The notes under the pieces are model-generated. The model saw nothing but the letters and a program-made list of their open reading frames with translations. It did no database searches and was not told the DNA's origin. From Rhizobium sp. BK251 (GTDB lineage Bacteria > Pseudomonadota > Alphaproteobacteria > Rhizobiales > Rhizobiaceae): a stretch of DNA of 64,000 nt. The translations under genes and the position numbers were made by a program. Of the stretch, positions 8,228 through 16,481 are shown one piece after another. Numbering within the stretch: position 1 is the first letter of the stretch; each line of letters opens with the position of its first letter. The DNA is taken from the NCBI RefSeq assembly GCF_004345245.1, contig NZ_SLUQ01000001.1:372001-436000 (forward strand), read 5' to 3'.

Positions 8228-10054
8228 CTACGCGTCGGCCGGAGCCTCCCGCGCACCCGGAACGGCCGTCGCCTCGTCGAAAGTCCCGTCGACCTGGCGC
8301 TTCGGCTTGATGAGCGGTTCGGGTCGAACGGGCTGGGAGAACAGCATGTCGCGTCCGGCCTGCAATCCTTCTGCGGCCTGAAGGACAAGCCGCTGCTCGT
8401 CACGCTTGCGGATATCCTCACTGATGGCGATCGCCTTCTGCTCGGCCACGCCGAGAGCCTCCAGCGTTTTCTGGCCGAAGAGCAGGCCGGATTCCAGCGT
8501 CTCGCGCAATTCGTAGTCAACTCCGCGACCCCGCAGCGCGATCGAATGGATGCGGTCATAGGAACGGACGAAAAGCCGGGCATGGGGATAATCCGCCTGC
8601 ACAAGCTCGATCACCTTGTCTGTGATCTCCCGCCGGTGCGTGCAGACTACGACGATCTTGGCGTGATCAATGCCCGCCGCACGCAGCACCTCCTTGCGCG
8701 TGCCGTCGCCGAAATAGATGCGGAAACCGAACGAGGCGGCCTGGCGGATGCGGTCGGCCGAAAAGTCTATGACGGTCACGTCGCGTCCGCCGGCAAGCAG
8801 GATCTGCGCAGCGATCTGACCGAAGCGGGAGAAGCCTACCATCAGCACGTCTGCACCGGCGCCTTCGAAATCCTCGTCGAGCTGCTCCTGCTTGTTGCCG
8901 ACAAGCAGGCGCTTGGAAAGGGCAACGCCGAGGGGAGTCAGCGCCATCGACAGGGTGACGATCGCGACGAGGCGCGACGCGGTGCTGGCGGTCAGCAGAC
9001 CGGCGCCGCTCGCGGTGGTGAACAGCACGAAGCCGAATTCACCGCCCTGCGGCAGGAGAAAGGCAATGTTGATCGCCTCGTCATGGCTGGAGCCGGTGAC
9101 CCTGCAGATGCAGTAGATGATCACTGCCTTGACGATCATGATCACCGGCACGGCAAGCACGATGAGCAGGATATTGTCGATCAGTACGTCGAGCTCCAGC
9201 GAAAGCCCAACGGCCATGAAGAAGATAGCGAGCAGCACGCCGCGGAACGGCTCGATGTCCGCCTCGAGCTCGTGGCGATAGGAGGATTCCGCCAGCATCA
9301 CGCCGGAGAGAAAGGCGCCCATCGCCATGGAAAGGCCGGCGAGCTGCATCAGCGTCGCTGATCCCATGACCACGAAAAGGGCCGCCGCAATCATCGCCTC
9401 GCGCGCGCCGGTCCTTGCGATGATCTGGAAAAGCGGCGTGAGGAGATAGCGTCCTGCGATGATCATCCCGGCGACCGCTGCAACCGCTACGGCGAAACCC
9501 TGGAGGGGCGAAGCGGTCTCGGCGCCACCGTCCAGGATCGTGATCAATGCCAGGAGCGGCACAATCGCCAGGTCCTGGAACAGCAGCATGGAAAAGGAAC
9601 GCTGTCCGTAACGCGTGTTGACGTCGCCCTTCTCCTCCAGGATCTGCATCGCGAAGGCCGTCGAGGAAAGAGCAAGGCCGAATCCTGCGATCACGCTGCC
9701 GCGCCAGTCCATGACGCCCGACAGATAACACAATCCCGTGAGCGCAAGCCCAGATAGGACCACCTGAGCTATCCCAAGGCCGAAAATGTCGCGGCGCATC
9801 TGCCAGAGCCGCGTCGGCTTCAGCTCCAGGCCGATGATGAAGAGCAGAAATACGACACCGAGCTCGGCAACGCCGAGAACCTGATCGCCGTCGCTTATCC
9901 CGTGCAGGATCGGCCCAATGACGATGCCCGCGGCCAGATATCCAAGCACCGTGCCAAGGCCCAACCGCTTGAAAATAGGGGCGGCCACGACTGCACCGCC
10001 GAGCAGCAGCAGGGTTTCGGAAAAGAGAGCATTCTGGGCTGACATGTCTGACAT
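8228..10054 (-). CDS. Kef-type monovalent cation:proton antiporter with RCK (TrkA-N) domain
   Basis: 608 aa. The first 390 or so residues form the multi-helix CPA2 Na+/H+ exchanger domain (motif GLELKPTRLW near residue 95). They are followed by a Rossmann RCK domain starting around DVLMVGFSRFGQ, which would bind NAD(H), as in the KefB/KefC potassium efflux systems. The C-terminal 70 residues are polar. No kefF/kefG-like accessory oxidoreductase adjoins it. It is convergent with the patatin gene, with only 9 bp between the ends. KefB versus KefC cannot be decided. Confidence 0.9.
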   Translation of the reverse strand: MSDMSAQNALFSETLLLLGGAVVAAPIFKRLGLGTVLGYLAAGIVIGPILHGISDGDQVLGVAELGVVFLLFIIGLELKPTRLWQMRRDIFGLGIAQVVLSGLALTGLCYLSGVMDWRGSVIAGFGLALSSTAFAMQILEEKGDVNTRYGQRSFSMLLFQDLAIVPLLALITILDGGAETASPLQGFAVAVAAVAGMIIAGRYLLTPLFQIIARTGAREAMIAAALFVVMGSATLMQLAGLSMAMGAFLSGVMLAESSYRHELEADIEPFRGVLLAIFFMAVGLSLELDVLIDNILLIVLAVPVIMIVKAVIIYCICRVTGSSHDEAINIAFLLPQGGEFGFVLFTTASGAGLLTASTASRLVAIVTLSMALTPLGVALSKRLLVGNKQEQLDEDFEGAGADVLMVGFSRFGQIAAQILLAGGRDVTVIDFSADRIRQAASFGFRIYFGDGTRKEVLRAAGIDHAKIVVVCTHRREITDKVIELVQADYPHARLFVRSYDRIHSIALRGRGVDYELRETLESGLLFGQKTLEALGVAEQKAIAISEDIRKRDEQRLVLQAAEGLQAGRDMLFSQPVRPEPLIKPKRQVDGTFDEATAVPGAREAPADA

Positions 10055-10161
10055 TCTTTCAGCGGAGAGGCGCCGCGGGAGGATATGGGGTAGGAATCGG
10101 CAATCCCGCCCTTGATGCTTCAGTTAGTGCACAATAAATGGAACGGGAAGGAAAGGCCAAA

Positions 10162-11511
10162 ATGATGTCTTCTGAAATCGATTCCGCCACACTACTTTCC
10201 CGTGCAAGCCAATTGATCGACCTCGCCCTCAAGGCGGGTGCCGATGCCGCAGACGCAGTTGTCGTGCGCTCGCGGGCGCATTCGGTCAGCGTCCGCCTTG
10301 GCAAGGTCGAGGGGACCGAATCCTCCGAAAGCGACGATTTTTCGTTGAGGGTCTTCCTCGGTAAACGCGTCGCGAGCGTTTCGGCCAATCCCGGCTTCGA
10401 TCTCACAGCCCTTGCCGAAAGGGCTGTCGCCATGGCGAAGGTCTCCCCGGAGGACCCCTTCGCCTGCCTTGCCGACGAAGCCAATCTGGCGCGCTCCTAT
10501 CCCGACCTGCAGCTCTTCGACCCGACGGAAGTCTCCGCGGATGCCCTCCGCGAAGCTGCGCTGGCGACCGAAGCGGCCGCACTTGCCGTTTCGGGTGTGA
10601 CGAACTCCTCCGGCGGCGGCGCTTCGGCGGGCATGGGCGGGATGGTGCTTGCCACCTCGCACGGCTTCCAGGGCAGCTACATGGGCTCGCGGTTCGGGCG
10701 CTCCGTCAGCGTCATCGCCGGCGAGGGCACCGGAATGGAGCGCGACTACGATTTCGACAGCCGCCTCTATGCGGCCGAACTCGATGCTCCCGAGGATATC
10801 GGCCGCCGCGCCGGAGAGCGGGCGGTCAAGCGGCTCAATCCGCGTCAGGTGGATACCGGCAAGAACGTGACCGTTATCTTCGATCCGCGTGTCGCGCGCG
10901 GTTTCGTCGGGCACATCGCGGGCGCCATCAATGGGGCGGCCGTTGCCCGCAAGACGAGTTTCCTGCGCGACCGCATGGGCCAGCAGGTCCTGAAGGCGGG
11001 CTTGAACATCACCGACGATCCGCTGGTCGTTCGTGGCCCCGCCTCCCGTCCCTTCGATGGGGAGGGCGTGTCCGGCGAGCGTCTCGTCATGATCGAGGAC
11101 GGCGTGCTGAAGCACTGGTTCCTCTCGACGTCGACGGCGCGGGAGATCGGCATGGAGACCAACGGCCGCGGCGTGCGGGGCGGAACCTCGGTGACGCCTG
11201 CCTCGACCAACCTTGCTCTGGAACCTGGGGATGTCTCTCCGGAGGATCTGATACGCTCCCTCGGCACCGGCTTCTACGTCACCGAGCTCATCGGCCAGGG
11301 CGTGAACATGATCACCGGCGAATACAGCAGGGGAGCAACCGGCTTCTGGATCGAGAACGGCGAGCTGACCTTCCCGGTCTCGGAGGTCACGATTGCCTCC
11401 AACCTCAAGGACATGTTCATGCGCGTGACGCCCGCGAACGACATCGACCGCAGCTTTGGCGTGGCAGCGCCGACGCTTGCCATCGAGGGGATGACGCTCG
11501 CCGGGCGCTGA
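10162..11511 (+). CDS. pmbA: PmbA/TldE-type metalloprotease-complex subunit
   Basis: 449 aa. Full-length homology to the TldD/PmbA family, without the zinc HExxH helix that marks TldD, so this is the non-catalytic TldE/PmbA partner. The TldD-TldE heterodimer degrades or matures peptides (microcin B17, CcdA). The partner tldD is not in the window. The start at 10162 follows GGGAAGGAAAGG by 5 nt; an ATG at 10138 is upstream of that site and less likely. It is the first gene of the co-directional run leading to lpxK. Confidence 0.9.
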   Translation: MMSSEIDSATLLSRASQLIDLALKAGADAADAVVVRSRAHSVSVRLGKVEGTESSESDDFSLRVFLGKRVASVSANPGFDLTALAERAVAMAKVSPEDPFACLADEANLARSYPDLQLFDPTEVSADALREAALATEAAALAVSGVTNSSGGGASAGMGGMVLATSHGFQGSYMGSRFGRSVSVIAGEGTGMERDYDFDSRLYAAELDAPEDIGRRAGERAVKRLNPRQVDTGKNVTVIFDPRVARGFVGHIAGAINGAAVARKTSFLRDRMGQQVLKAGLNITDDPLVVRGPASRPFDGEGVSGERLVMIEDGVLKHWFLSTSTAREIGMETNGRGVRGGTSVTPASTNLALEPGDVSPEDLIRSLGTGFYVTELIGQGVNMITGEYSRGATGFWIENGELTFPVSEVTIASNLKDMFMRVTPANDIDRSFGVAAPTLAIEGMTLAGR

Positions 11512-11530
11512 GACATGAACGGATGATTGG

Positions 11531-12340
11531 ATGAGCGAAGTGGAAAGTTCCGGCTGGCAGCGCGATCTTGCGCTTATCGCCGATGCGGCACGGCAGGCAG
11601 GCAACGTCGCTCTGGAGTATTTTCGTCGATCACCCGAGGTCTGGTGGAAGAACGAGGGCCGTTCACCGGTCAGCGCTGCTGATTTCGCGGCCAACGAGGC
11701 ACTGGAATCGATGCTGCGGAGTGCGAGGCCGGATTACGGCTGGCTGTCCGAAGAGACCGAGGACGGCGACGATCGGCTGTCGCGCGAGACGCTGTTCGTC
11801 GTCGATCCGATCGACGGCACGCGTGCCTTTCTGGCCGGCCTCGATACCTGGTGCGTCAGCGTTGCCGTCGTCCATCGCGGCAGACCAGTCGCCGGTGTCC
11901 TCAATGCCCCGGCATTGGAGGAGGCCTACAGCGCGGTTGAAGGCGGCCAGGCCCTGAAGAACGAGGCGCCTGTGACCGTGTCGCAGCGGCAACCGGGCGA
12001 AGTCTGCCGCCTTGCTGCCGCGGAGGATGTCGTTGCCTCCTTTGCACCCGATTTCCGACGCCAGGTCGAACGCGCCAAACATATTCCCTCTCTTGCCTAC
12101 AGGCTTGCCATGGTCGCCGACGGGCGGCTGGAGGGCACGTTCGTGAAACCTAATTCCCACGACTGGGATCTCGCTGCCGCCGATCTCATCCTCGAATGCG
12201 CCGGCGGCCATCTGGTGGATCTCGTAGGAAACCGCCTCGTCTACAACAAACCCGACGTGAGCCACCGCAGCCTCTGCGGCGCCTCGGCTTCAAGTCTGCC
12301 CGAAATATTGCTGCAGTTGACAAGTCGAAGAGCCAGTTGA
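11531..12340 (+). CDS. Inositol monophosphatase/CysQ-superfamily phosphatase
   Basis: 269 aa with the metal-dependent Li-sensitive phosphatase motifs: SEET (metal-binding acidic pair), DPIDGTRAF and the C-terminal HDWDLAAADLI. Members hydrolyse inositol-1-phosphate, fructose-1,6-bisphosphate or 3'-phosphoadenosine 5'-phosphate; the short DPIDGT context and size fit CysQ or IMPase equally. It lies 19 bp after pmbA and ahead of DUF4170 and waaA, so co-transcription with lipopolysaccharide genes is likely, though a direct role there is not shown. Confidence 0.88.
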   Translation: MSEVESSGWQRDLALIADAARQAGNVALEYFRRSPEVWWKNEGRSPVSAADFAANEALESMLRSARPDYGWLSEETEDGDDRLSRETLFVVDPIDGTRAFLAGLDTWCVSVAVVHRGRPVAGVLNAPALEEAYSAVEGGQALKNEAPVTVSQRQPGEVCRLAAAEDVVASFAPDFRRQVERAKHIPSLAYRLAMVADGRLEGTFVKPNSHDWDLAAADLILECAGGHLVDLVGNRLVYNKPDVSHRSLCGASASSLPEILLQLTSRRAS

Positions 12341-12400
12341 CCTTTCGGTCAAAATCCCGCAGATGATGAGGGGGGAGGAAAGAAGAAGAAAGAAAGTCCG

Positions 12401-12652
12401 ATGACGGAAACAAGCGGCAAAAAGCAGCTATTGCATCTCGTATTTGGTGGTGAACTCGCGAGTTTGGATGACGTTCAGTTCCGCGACCTGAAAGACCTCG
12501 ATATTGTCGGAATATTTCCCGACTATGCGAGTGCGCTGACCGCCTGGAAGGCAAAGGCGCAGCAGACCGTGGACAACGCCCACATGCGTTATTTCATCGT
12601 ACACATGCACCGCTTGCTCGACCCGCAGGACAAGGCTTCCGGTCAGGGCTGA
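12401..12652 (+). CDS. DUF4170 small protein upstream of waaA
   Basis: 83-aa soluble protein recognised as the alphaproteobacterial DUF4170 family, with the core LVFGGELASLDDVQF and a C-terminal MRYFIVHMHRLLDP. It has no signal peptide or cysteine. A strong GGGGAGGAAAG lies upstream. The function is unknown. In this window it sits between a phosphatase gene and waaA, which I believe is a conserved order in rhizobia, so a link to lipopolysaccharide synthesis or its control is reasonable inference only. Confidence 0.85.
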   Translation: MTETSGKKQLLHLVFGGELASLDDVQFRDLKDLDIVGIFPDYASALTAWKAKAQQTVDNAHMRYFIVHMHRLLDPQDKASGQG

Positions 12653-12672
12653 CTCCCTCGATAACTTTTCAG

Positions 12673-12700
12673 CCGGCCCGTCAAAGGTTCGGCGGGCCGG
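12673..12700 (+). other. GC-rich hairpin between DUF4170 and waaA
   Basis: An 8-bp perfect stem (12673-12680 with 12693-12700) and 12-nt loop without a T-run. It could attenuate transcription into waaA or end the upstream transcript in a Rho-dependent way. Confidence 0.35.
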
Positions 12701-12825
12701 GGGCGCATGGATAGTGCGTCGGTATTTTTGACTCATTCTGTTAGCAATAATCGGTCATCTCCGACCATGGGCGGTATTCTGGGAATTGATGCGATGAGGC
12801 ACAGTGCGTATCGGAGGCAGTTCAT

Positions 12826-14145
12826 ATGAGCGGCCGCGTGGCGCGCGTCGCGCTGGGAACCTACCGCCTTGCGGGAATGCTGGCCTATCCGGTCATCGGC
12901 CCCTATCTCGCCTATCGGTCCGCCAAGGGTAAGGAAGATCGCGCCCGCCGGCTCGAGCGTTTCGGCTATGCCAGCGCCAACCGGCCGCAGGGGCCGCTCG
13001 TCTGGTTCCATGCCGCAAGCGTGGGCGAGACGAATGCGGTCACGCCGCTGATCCGCGAGATACGCCGGCGCGACATCAATGTCATTTTGACGACCGGCAC
13101 GACGACCTCGGCAAAGCTTGCCAGCGACCGTCTGGGCGAGGAAGCCATCCACCAATACGTGCCACTGGACATCAAGCCTGCCGTTGGCCGTTTCCTGGAT
13201 TATTGGCAGCCCGATTGCGCGATGATTGCGGAGTCGGAGATCTGGCCGATGACGATCATGGAACTCGGCCAGCGGCGCATTCCCCAGATTCTCGTCAATG
13301 CCCGCATGTCCGACCGTTCGTTTGCCCGCTGGCAGCGCCGGCCCGCGATCGCCGAGGCGCTCTTCGAGAACATGGCGGTCGTCGTGGCCCAGTCGGACCT
13401 CGACGCAGAGCGCTTCCGCGATCTCGGAGCAATGCAGGTCTCCATTTCCGGCAACCTCAAGGTAGATACCGACGCGCCGCCCTATGACGCTGCCGTCTTT
13501 GCCCGCTACAAGAAGCAGATCGGCGACCGCAAGACCTGGGCAGCCATCTCTACCTTCGAGGGAGAGGAGAACGCGGCTGCAGTCGTGCACCGGACGCTCA
13601 AGGAGCGTGACGCGCAGCTGACCATCATCGTGCCGCGCCACCCGGAGCGTTGCGACGATATCGAGCAGATGCTGACGGCGCAGGGCCTCAAGGTCGCCCG
13701 TCGCACACGCGACGACGTGCTTTCCCCCGATGTCGATGTCTTCCTCGGAGACACCATCGGCGAGATGGGCCTTTACCTGCGGATGACCGAGGTTGCCTTC
13801 GTCGGCCGTTCGTTGTTTGCCCAGGGCGGCCAGAATCCCCTGGAACCGGCCATGCTCGGCTGCGCCATCCTTTCCGGCGGACAGGTACAGAACTTCCGCG
13901 ACGCCTATCAGAAGCTCGCGCGCAACGGCAGCGCCCGCATGGTGCGCGACGTCGAGATGCTCGCCAAGGGCGTCCACTATCTCCTGACCAATGACGAGGT
14001 GCGCCACGGAATGATCGATGCGGGGATCGCCACCGTCCACGAAATGCGCGGCGCGCTGTCTTCCACGTTGAAGAGCCTCGAGCCCTATATCAATCCGCTG
14101 ACCGTCAAGGCGCGACTTCTGCCGAAGACCATGGCGCAGGGCTGA
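12826..14145 (+). CDS. waaA: 3-deoxy-D-manno-octulosonic acid (Kdo) transferase WaaA
   Basis: 439 aa GT30 glycosyltransferase that adds Kdo from CMP-Kdo to the lipid A precursor at the inner membrane. An N-terminal hydrophobic anchor is followed by the Kdo transferase core (WFHAASVGE near residue 62, TTGTTTSAKL, SEIWPM) and the nucleotide-binding C-terminal half (GGQNPLEPA). GGAGG lies 8 nt upstream of the ATG. A very long antisense ORF over this gene is a shadow. With lpxK downstream it supplies consecutive late lipid A steps. Confidence 0.95.
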   Translation: MSGRVARVALGTYRLAGMLAYPVIGPYLAYRSAKGKEDRARRLERFGYASANRPQGPLVWFHAASVGETNAVTPLIREIRRRDINVILTTGTTTSAKLASDRLGEEAIHQYVPLDIKPAVGRFLDYWQPDCAMIAESEIWPMTIMELGQRRIPQILVNARMSDRSFARWQRRPAIAEALFENMAVVVAQSDLDAERFRDLGAMQVSISGNLKVDTDAPPYDAAVFARYKKQIGDRKTWAAISTFEGEENAAAVVHRTLKERDAQLTIIVPRHPERCDDIEQMLTAQGLKVARRTRDDVLSPDVDVFLGDTIGEMGLYLRMTEVAFVGRSLFAQGGQNPLEPAMLGCAILSGGQVQNFRDAYQKLARNGSARMVRDVEMLAKGVHYLLTNDEVRHGMIDAGIATVHEMRGALSSTLKSLEPYINPLTVKARLLPKTMAQG

Positions 14146-14154
14146 GGCGTCTCG

Positions 14155-14895
14155 ATGGTGGTCATGGGGCGGCATCCGGAGATCGGCGGAATACTGTTCG
14201 ACAAGGACGGAACGTTGCTCGACTACGATGCGAGCTGGCTGCCCGTGAACCGTGAGCTTGCCCGCATTGCCGCAAGAGGGGACGCCGCGCTCGCCGACCG
14301 ATTGCTCCTCGCCTGCGGCATGGACCCGCAAACCGGCCACATCGTGCCGGACAGCCTGCTCGCCGCCGGCAATACGCGCCAGATTTCCGACGGGCTGGTC
14401 GCGGCGGGATCGCCGGTCCCCACGGACGAATTGACCGAGCGTCTCGATGCGCTCTTTGCCGATGCCGCGCGTTTCTCCGTGCCTGTTACCGACCTCGCCG
14501 CATTCTTCAGGCGGATGCATGAACGCGGCTACAAGCTCGGCATCGCCTCGAGCGACAACGAACTCTCGATTCGCCATACGGCCGAGCGCTTCGGCTTCGC
14601 CGACTATGTCGACTATATCGCTGGCTACGACAGCGGCTTCGGCACGAAGCCGGAGCCCGGCATGGTGCTGGGCTTCTGCGCTGCGACTGGCCTGCAGCCC
14701 TCTGAGGTCGCCGTCGTCGGCGACAACAACCACGATCTTCATATGGCGATGAGCGCCGAGGCGGGATTGCGGATCGCCGTACTTACCGGCACGGGCTCGC
14801 GCGAATCGCTTGCCGATGCCTCGCATTATTGCCTCGATGACATAACCGCGCTCGAAGGCCTCTTGCCCGGAGTGGGCTTTGCGACTTCTCCCTAA
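14155..14895 (+). CDS. HAD-superfamily phosphatase between waaA and lpxK
   Basis: 246 aa. HAD motif I is FDKDGTLLD (near residue 16, nucleophile and acid Asp), motif II is in IASSDN, and motifs III/IV are represented by GTKPEPG and VVGDNNHDL, the arrangement of phosphoglycolate phosphatase-like (Gph) enzymes. It begins 9 bp after waaA and ends about 110 bp before lpxK. The substrate is unknown. Kdo-8-phosphate phosphatase (KdsC) belongs to another HAD subtype that is shorter, so KdsC is unlikely. Confidence 0.88.
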   Translation: MVVMGRHPEIGGILFDKDGTLLDYDASWLPVNRELARIAARGDAALADRLLLACGMDPQTGHIVPDSLLAAGNTRQISDGLVAAGSPVPTDELTERLDALFADAARFSVPVTDLAAFFRRMHERGYKLGIASSDNELSIRHTAERFGFADYVDYIAGYDSGFGTKPEPGMVLGFCAATGLQPSEVAVVGDNNHDLHMAMSAEAGLRIAVLTGTGSRESLADASHYCLDDITALEGLLPGVGFATSP

Positions 14896-15003
14896 GGGCT
14901 TGCTTTTTCGCACAGACTGCCGTTTGCTTGCACCAAGTCGAATATTGGGGGCTCTGCTGTCTGCCGCTGGAGAAGATCGCGTACAGGGGAGCGGGACGGC
15001 AAG

Positions 15004-16047
15004 ATGATATCCGAAGCACCACCTTTCTGGTGGGCGAAGCCCGACTGGCGCGCCTGGGCTTTGTCACCGGTTTCCTTCATCTACGGTCGCATTGCCGGAC
15101 ATCGCATGGCTCATGCGCGGCGTGCGTCCGTGCCCGTGCCTGTCGTCTGCGTCGGTAACTTCACGGTCGGCGGTGCGGGCAAGACGCCGACGGCTCTGAC
15201 GCTCGCCCGCGCGGCCCGGGCGAGGGGGCTGAAGCCCGGCTTCCTCAGCCGCGGCTATGGCGGACTTCTGGACGTGACCACCGTCGTCGACCCTGCTCAT
15301 CACCGCGCCTCGGCGGTCGGCGACGAGCCGCTGCTGCTCGCCCGCGAGGCACTCACGGTCATCTCCCGCCGGCGTGTCGAGGGGGCGCAGCGCCTCGTCG
15401 AGGAAGGCGCCGATATCATCATCATGGATGATGGCTTCCAGAGTGCACGGCTCGCGATCGACTATGCGCTTGTCGTCATCGACACGGTGCGCGGCATCGG
15501 CAATGGCCATATTGTGCCGGGTGGCCCGGTGCGAGCCCCGATCCGCCAGCAGTTGCGATATGCGACCGCGCTGCTGAAGGTCGGGCAGGGCAACGCCGCC
15601 GACGCGATCGTCCGCATGGCCGCACGCGCCGGCAAGCCGTTCTTCGGTGCTACGCTCAGGCCCACCCGTCAGGACGACCTGAAGGGCAGGCGCGTCCTTG
15701 CTTTTGCGGGGATCGCGGATCCCGGCAAGTTCTTCCGGACTGTCGAGGAGCTGGAGGCGGAAATCGTCGCGCGCCGTCCCTTTGGCGACCACCAGCATCT
15801 GACCGATGACGAAATCGATGAAATCCTGACCGTTGCCGACCGCGACGGGCTGGAAATCGTCACGACCTCGAAGGACTTCGTGAGACTCGCGGGCGCACAT
15901 GGCAGGGCGCAGGAACTGCTGCAGCGCTGCCGCGTCATCGAGGTGGAGATGGCCTTCGTCGACCATCGCGCGCCGGACCTGATCATCGAGCGCGCGATTG
16001 CCTACTGCCGCGAGCGGCGGTTGCGGGAAAACCGGAAGAAGGATTGA
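15004..16047 (+). CDS. lpxK: Tetraacyldisaccharide 4'-kinase LpxK
   Basis: 347 aa inner-membrane-associated P-loop kinase that phosphorylates the 4' position of the lipid A disaccharide to give lipid IVA. The hydrophobic N-terminal helix ([11 protein letters not shown]) precedes the Walker A motif VGGAGKTP near residue 56. The downstream IIIMDDGFQ contains the conserved DDGFQ, and a C-terminal CDFR-type region ends in basic residues. It is the last gene of the 10.1-16 kb run and converges on DUF2093. Confidence 0.95.
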   Translation: MISEAPPFWWAKPDWRAWALSPVSFIYGRIAGHRMAHARRASVPVPVVCVGNFTVGGAGKTPTALTLARAARARGLKPGFLSRGYGGLLDVTTVVDPAHHRASAVGDEPLLLAREALTVISRRRVEGAQRLVEEGADIIIMDDGFQSARLAIDYALVVIDTVRGIGNGHIVPGGPVRAPIRQQLRYATALLKVGQGNAADAIVRMAARAGKPFFGATLRPTRQDDLKGRRVLAFAGIADPGKFFRTVEELEAEIVARRPFGDHQHLTDDEIDEILTVADRDGLEIVTTSKDFVRLAGAHGRAQELLQRCRVIEVEMAFVDHRAPDLIIERAIAYCRERRLRENRKKD

Positions 16048-16084
16048 CCTGACGCTGCTCGGGGTCGGGCGGATGTAGGATGTA

Positions 16085-16315
16085 TCAGCGCTTCTGCGTC
16101 GGCAACACGCCGGCAACCTTGTCGGCCTCCAATGCCGAGGCGACATCGGCATAGGGTTCCTGCCTGGCAACGCTCCAATAGCGCAGCTCGTCGAGCGGTA
16201 TCTGCTTGCCGGTCATCGCGCAGACGACATAGGCGCCGGGCATCAGGATCTGGAAATCGCCGTCGAGATACCGAATCTTCGCCTCGCGGTTTCCGTGTCC
16301 TTCGAAAAGATTCAT
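16085..16315 (-). CDS. DUF2093 small protein
   Basis: 76 aa, soluble, recognised as the alphaproteobacterial DUF2093 family (IRYLDGDFQILMPGAYVVCA, one Cys near the middle, IPLDELRYWSV). The ATG at 16315 is preferred over the one at 16324, because AGAGG lies 9 nt before the former but directly abuts the latter. The function is unknown; the YLDGDF and CAMTGK segments look like a small beta-rich, possibly zinc-ribbon-derived fold. It converges with lpxK and follows mutL on the minus strand. Confidence 0.82.
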   Translation of the reverse strand: MNLFEGHGNREAKIRYLDGDFQILMPGAYVVCAMTGKQIPLDELRYWSVARQEPYADVASALEADKVAGVLPTQKR

Positions 16316-16330
16316 GCCTTCCATCCTCTA

Positions 16331-16379
16331 ATGCATGTCGCTCAAAACGGCGCAGCGGTCCTGCGGCAACGACATGCAT
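16331..16379. repeat. Palindromic intergenic repeat (RIME-like)
   Basis: Perfect 10-bp inverted repeat: ATGCATGTCG at 16331-16340 and CGACATGCAT at 16370-16379, enclosing a 29-nt GC-rich core. From memory, this arm sequence is typical of palindromic mosaic repeats scattered in rhizobial intergenic regions. It lies just upstream of DUF2093. Assignment to a named family is inference. Confidence 0.6.
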
Positions 16380-16481
16380 GAAAATACTAGTCTAAAGCCT
16401 GTCACATGTCAGCCATACTCTGTGACCCGCCGGATTTCCAGCATTTTAGAGTAGGATGCGCCGCTGCGGAAAACGGCTGAT

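Noticed and set aside
12733..14913. 726-codon minus-strand ORF over waaA and the HAD gene
   Set aside because: Antisense shadow: no recognisable domain and no ribosome site.
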